The notes under the pieces were generated by a model that saw only the letters and a program-made list of their open reading frames with translations, was not told where the DNA came from and searched no databases. This document shows positions 63,879 through 64,000 of a stretch of DNA of 64,000 nucleotides, one piece after another (position 1 is the stretch's first letter; each line of letters starts with the position of its first letter). The position numbers and the translations under genes were made by a program. The DNA lies in contig CP172318.1 of the NCBI GenBank assembly GCA_044336205.1, forward strand, positions 496,001 to 560,000. The letters run 5' to 3'. This DNA is from Ruoffia sp044336205 (GTDB lineage: Bacteria > Bacillota > Bacilli > Lactobacillales > Aerococcaceae).

Positions 63879-64000
63879 ATGAATGAAAGACATACAAACT
63901 GGCTATATATTTCGATGGGACTAGGGGATATTATCAGGTTTAGCCCTGGTATTTTCTTCTTCGATATTATTATGACCATAACAAGGAATTACGGATATTT
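63879..64000 (+). CDS. Start of a membrane protein, cut by the window end
   Basis: ATG 63879 follows GGGAGGTTAATTG. The 40 visible codons read MNERHTNWLYISMGLG and continue with a hydrophobic segment (SPGIFFFDIIMTIT). Too little is present to name it. A divergent promoter region separates it from the minus-strand operon. Confidence 0.55.
   Translation, partial: MNERHTNWLYISMGLGDIIRFSPGIFFFDIIMTITRNYGY

Overview
The window is AT-rich, low-GC DNA from a Gram-positive member of the Firmicutes. Strong AGGAGG-type ribosome sites, PTS and Lactobacillales-type families (DUF536, DUF1828, an ISL3 element, the alpha/beta hydrolase/acyltransferase/DUF6320 trio) and many E/V-rich LysM wall proteins point to Lactobacillales, possibly Aerococcaceae. 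The genus is an inference from gene content. Most genes are on the plus strand, in short operons closed by clear intrinsic terminators.

Layout. 1-5760: a galactitol-type PTS operon (regulator tail, EIIA, EIIB, EIIC, ribulose-phosphate-epimerase-like enzyme, short-chain dehydrogenase, SIS-type hexuloisomerase). An intact ISL3-family IS, with an 8-bp target duplication that includes the last stop codon, now separates the operon from its terminator. 6030-9524: a LysM wall protein, a split chromate transporter and a DUF536 protein. 10007-13696: an amino-acid ABC transporter whose permease carries three tandem substrate-binding domains, with its ATPase. 13826-16939: a Trp-Trp leader peptide and attenuator in front of an orphan OppA-like binding protein and a frameshifted M20 peptidase. 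17103-24098: a possible trigger-factor-like protein, a serine hydrolase of beta-lactamase fold, a 42-bp repeat array, an AlaR/AlaT-like pair, an ArsR regulator and PepF. 24297-35818: a second LysM protein with a lysozyme-like domain, an MBL hydrolase with a 5'-nucleotidase, an Ugp-like ABC system, a frameshifted MFS gene and a purine permease with PurBox-like sites. 36074-39166: a phosphatase, Tex and tRNA-Leu(GAG).

39167-45447 is a decayed phage-type island: tyrosine integrase, cargo genes and a CI-like repressor with operators, but no replication or structural genes. It abuts a broken TipA-type MerR gene. 45953-50571: PspA and a TPM-domain protein, two more 42-bp repeat arrays flanking a NERD protein, and the start of the hydrolase/acyltransferase/DUF6320 operon, which continues to 52886. 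53086-64000: a secreted protein with two FMN-binding-like domains, RlmD, a broken RhuM gene, an RluA-type pseudouridine synthase, remnants of a transporter and of a pterin dehydratase, an M20 amidohydrolase, a DsrE-like protein and a two-gene envelope operon of unknown function.

The main leads are: (i) a family of intergenic arrays with an exact 42-bp period and an internal dyad; (ii) the Trp-Trp attenuator controlling peptide uptake and cleavage; (iii) the triple binding-domain transporter, with two domains almost identical at DNA level; (iv) the PTS/epimerase/dehydrogenase/hexuloisomerase pathway; and (v) the phage-island cargo. Three genes are each broken by what looks like a single-base loss, so a systematic sequencing error must be excluded before they are called pseudogenes.
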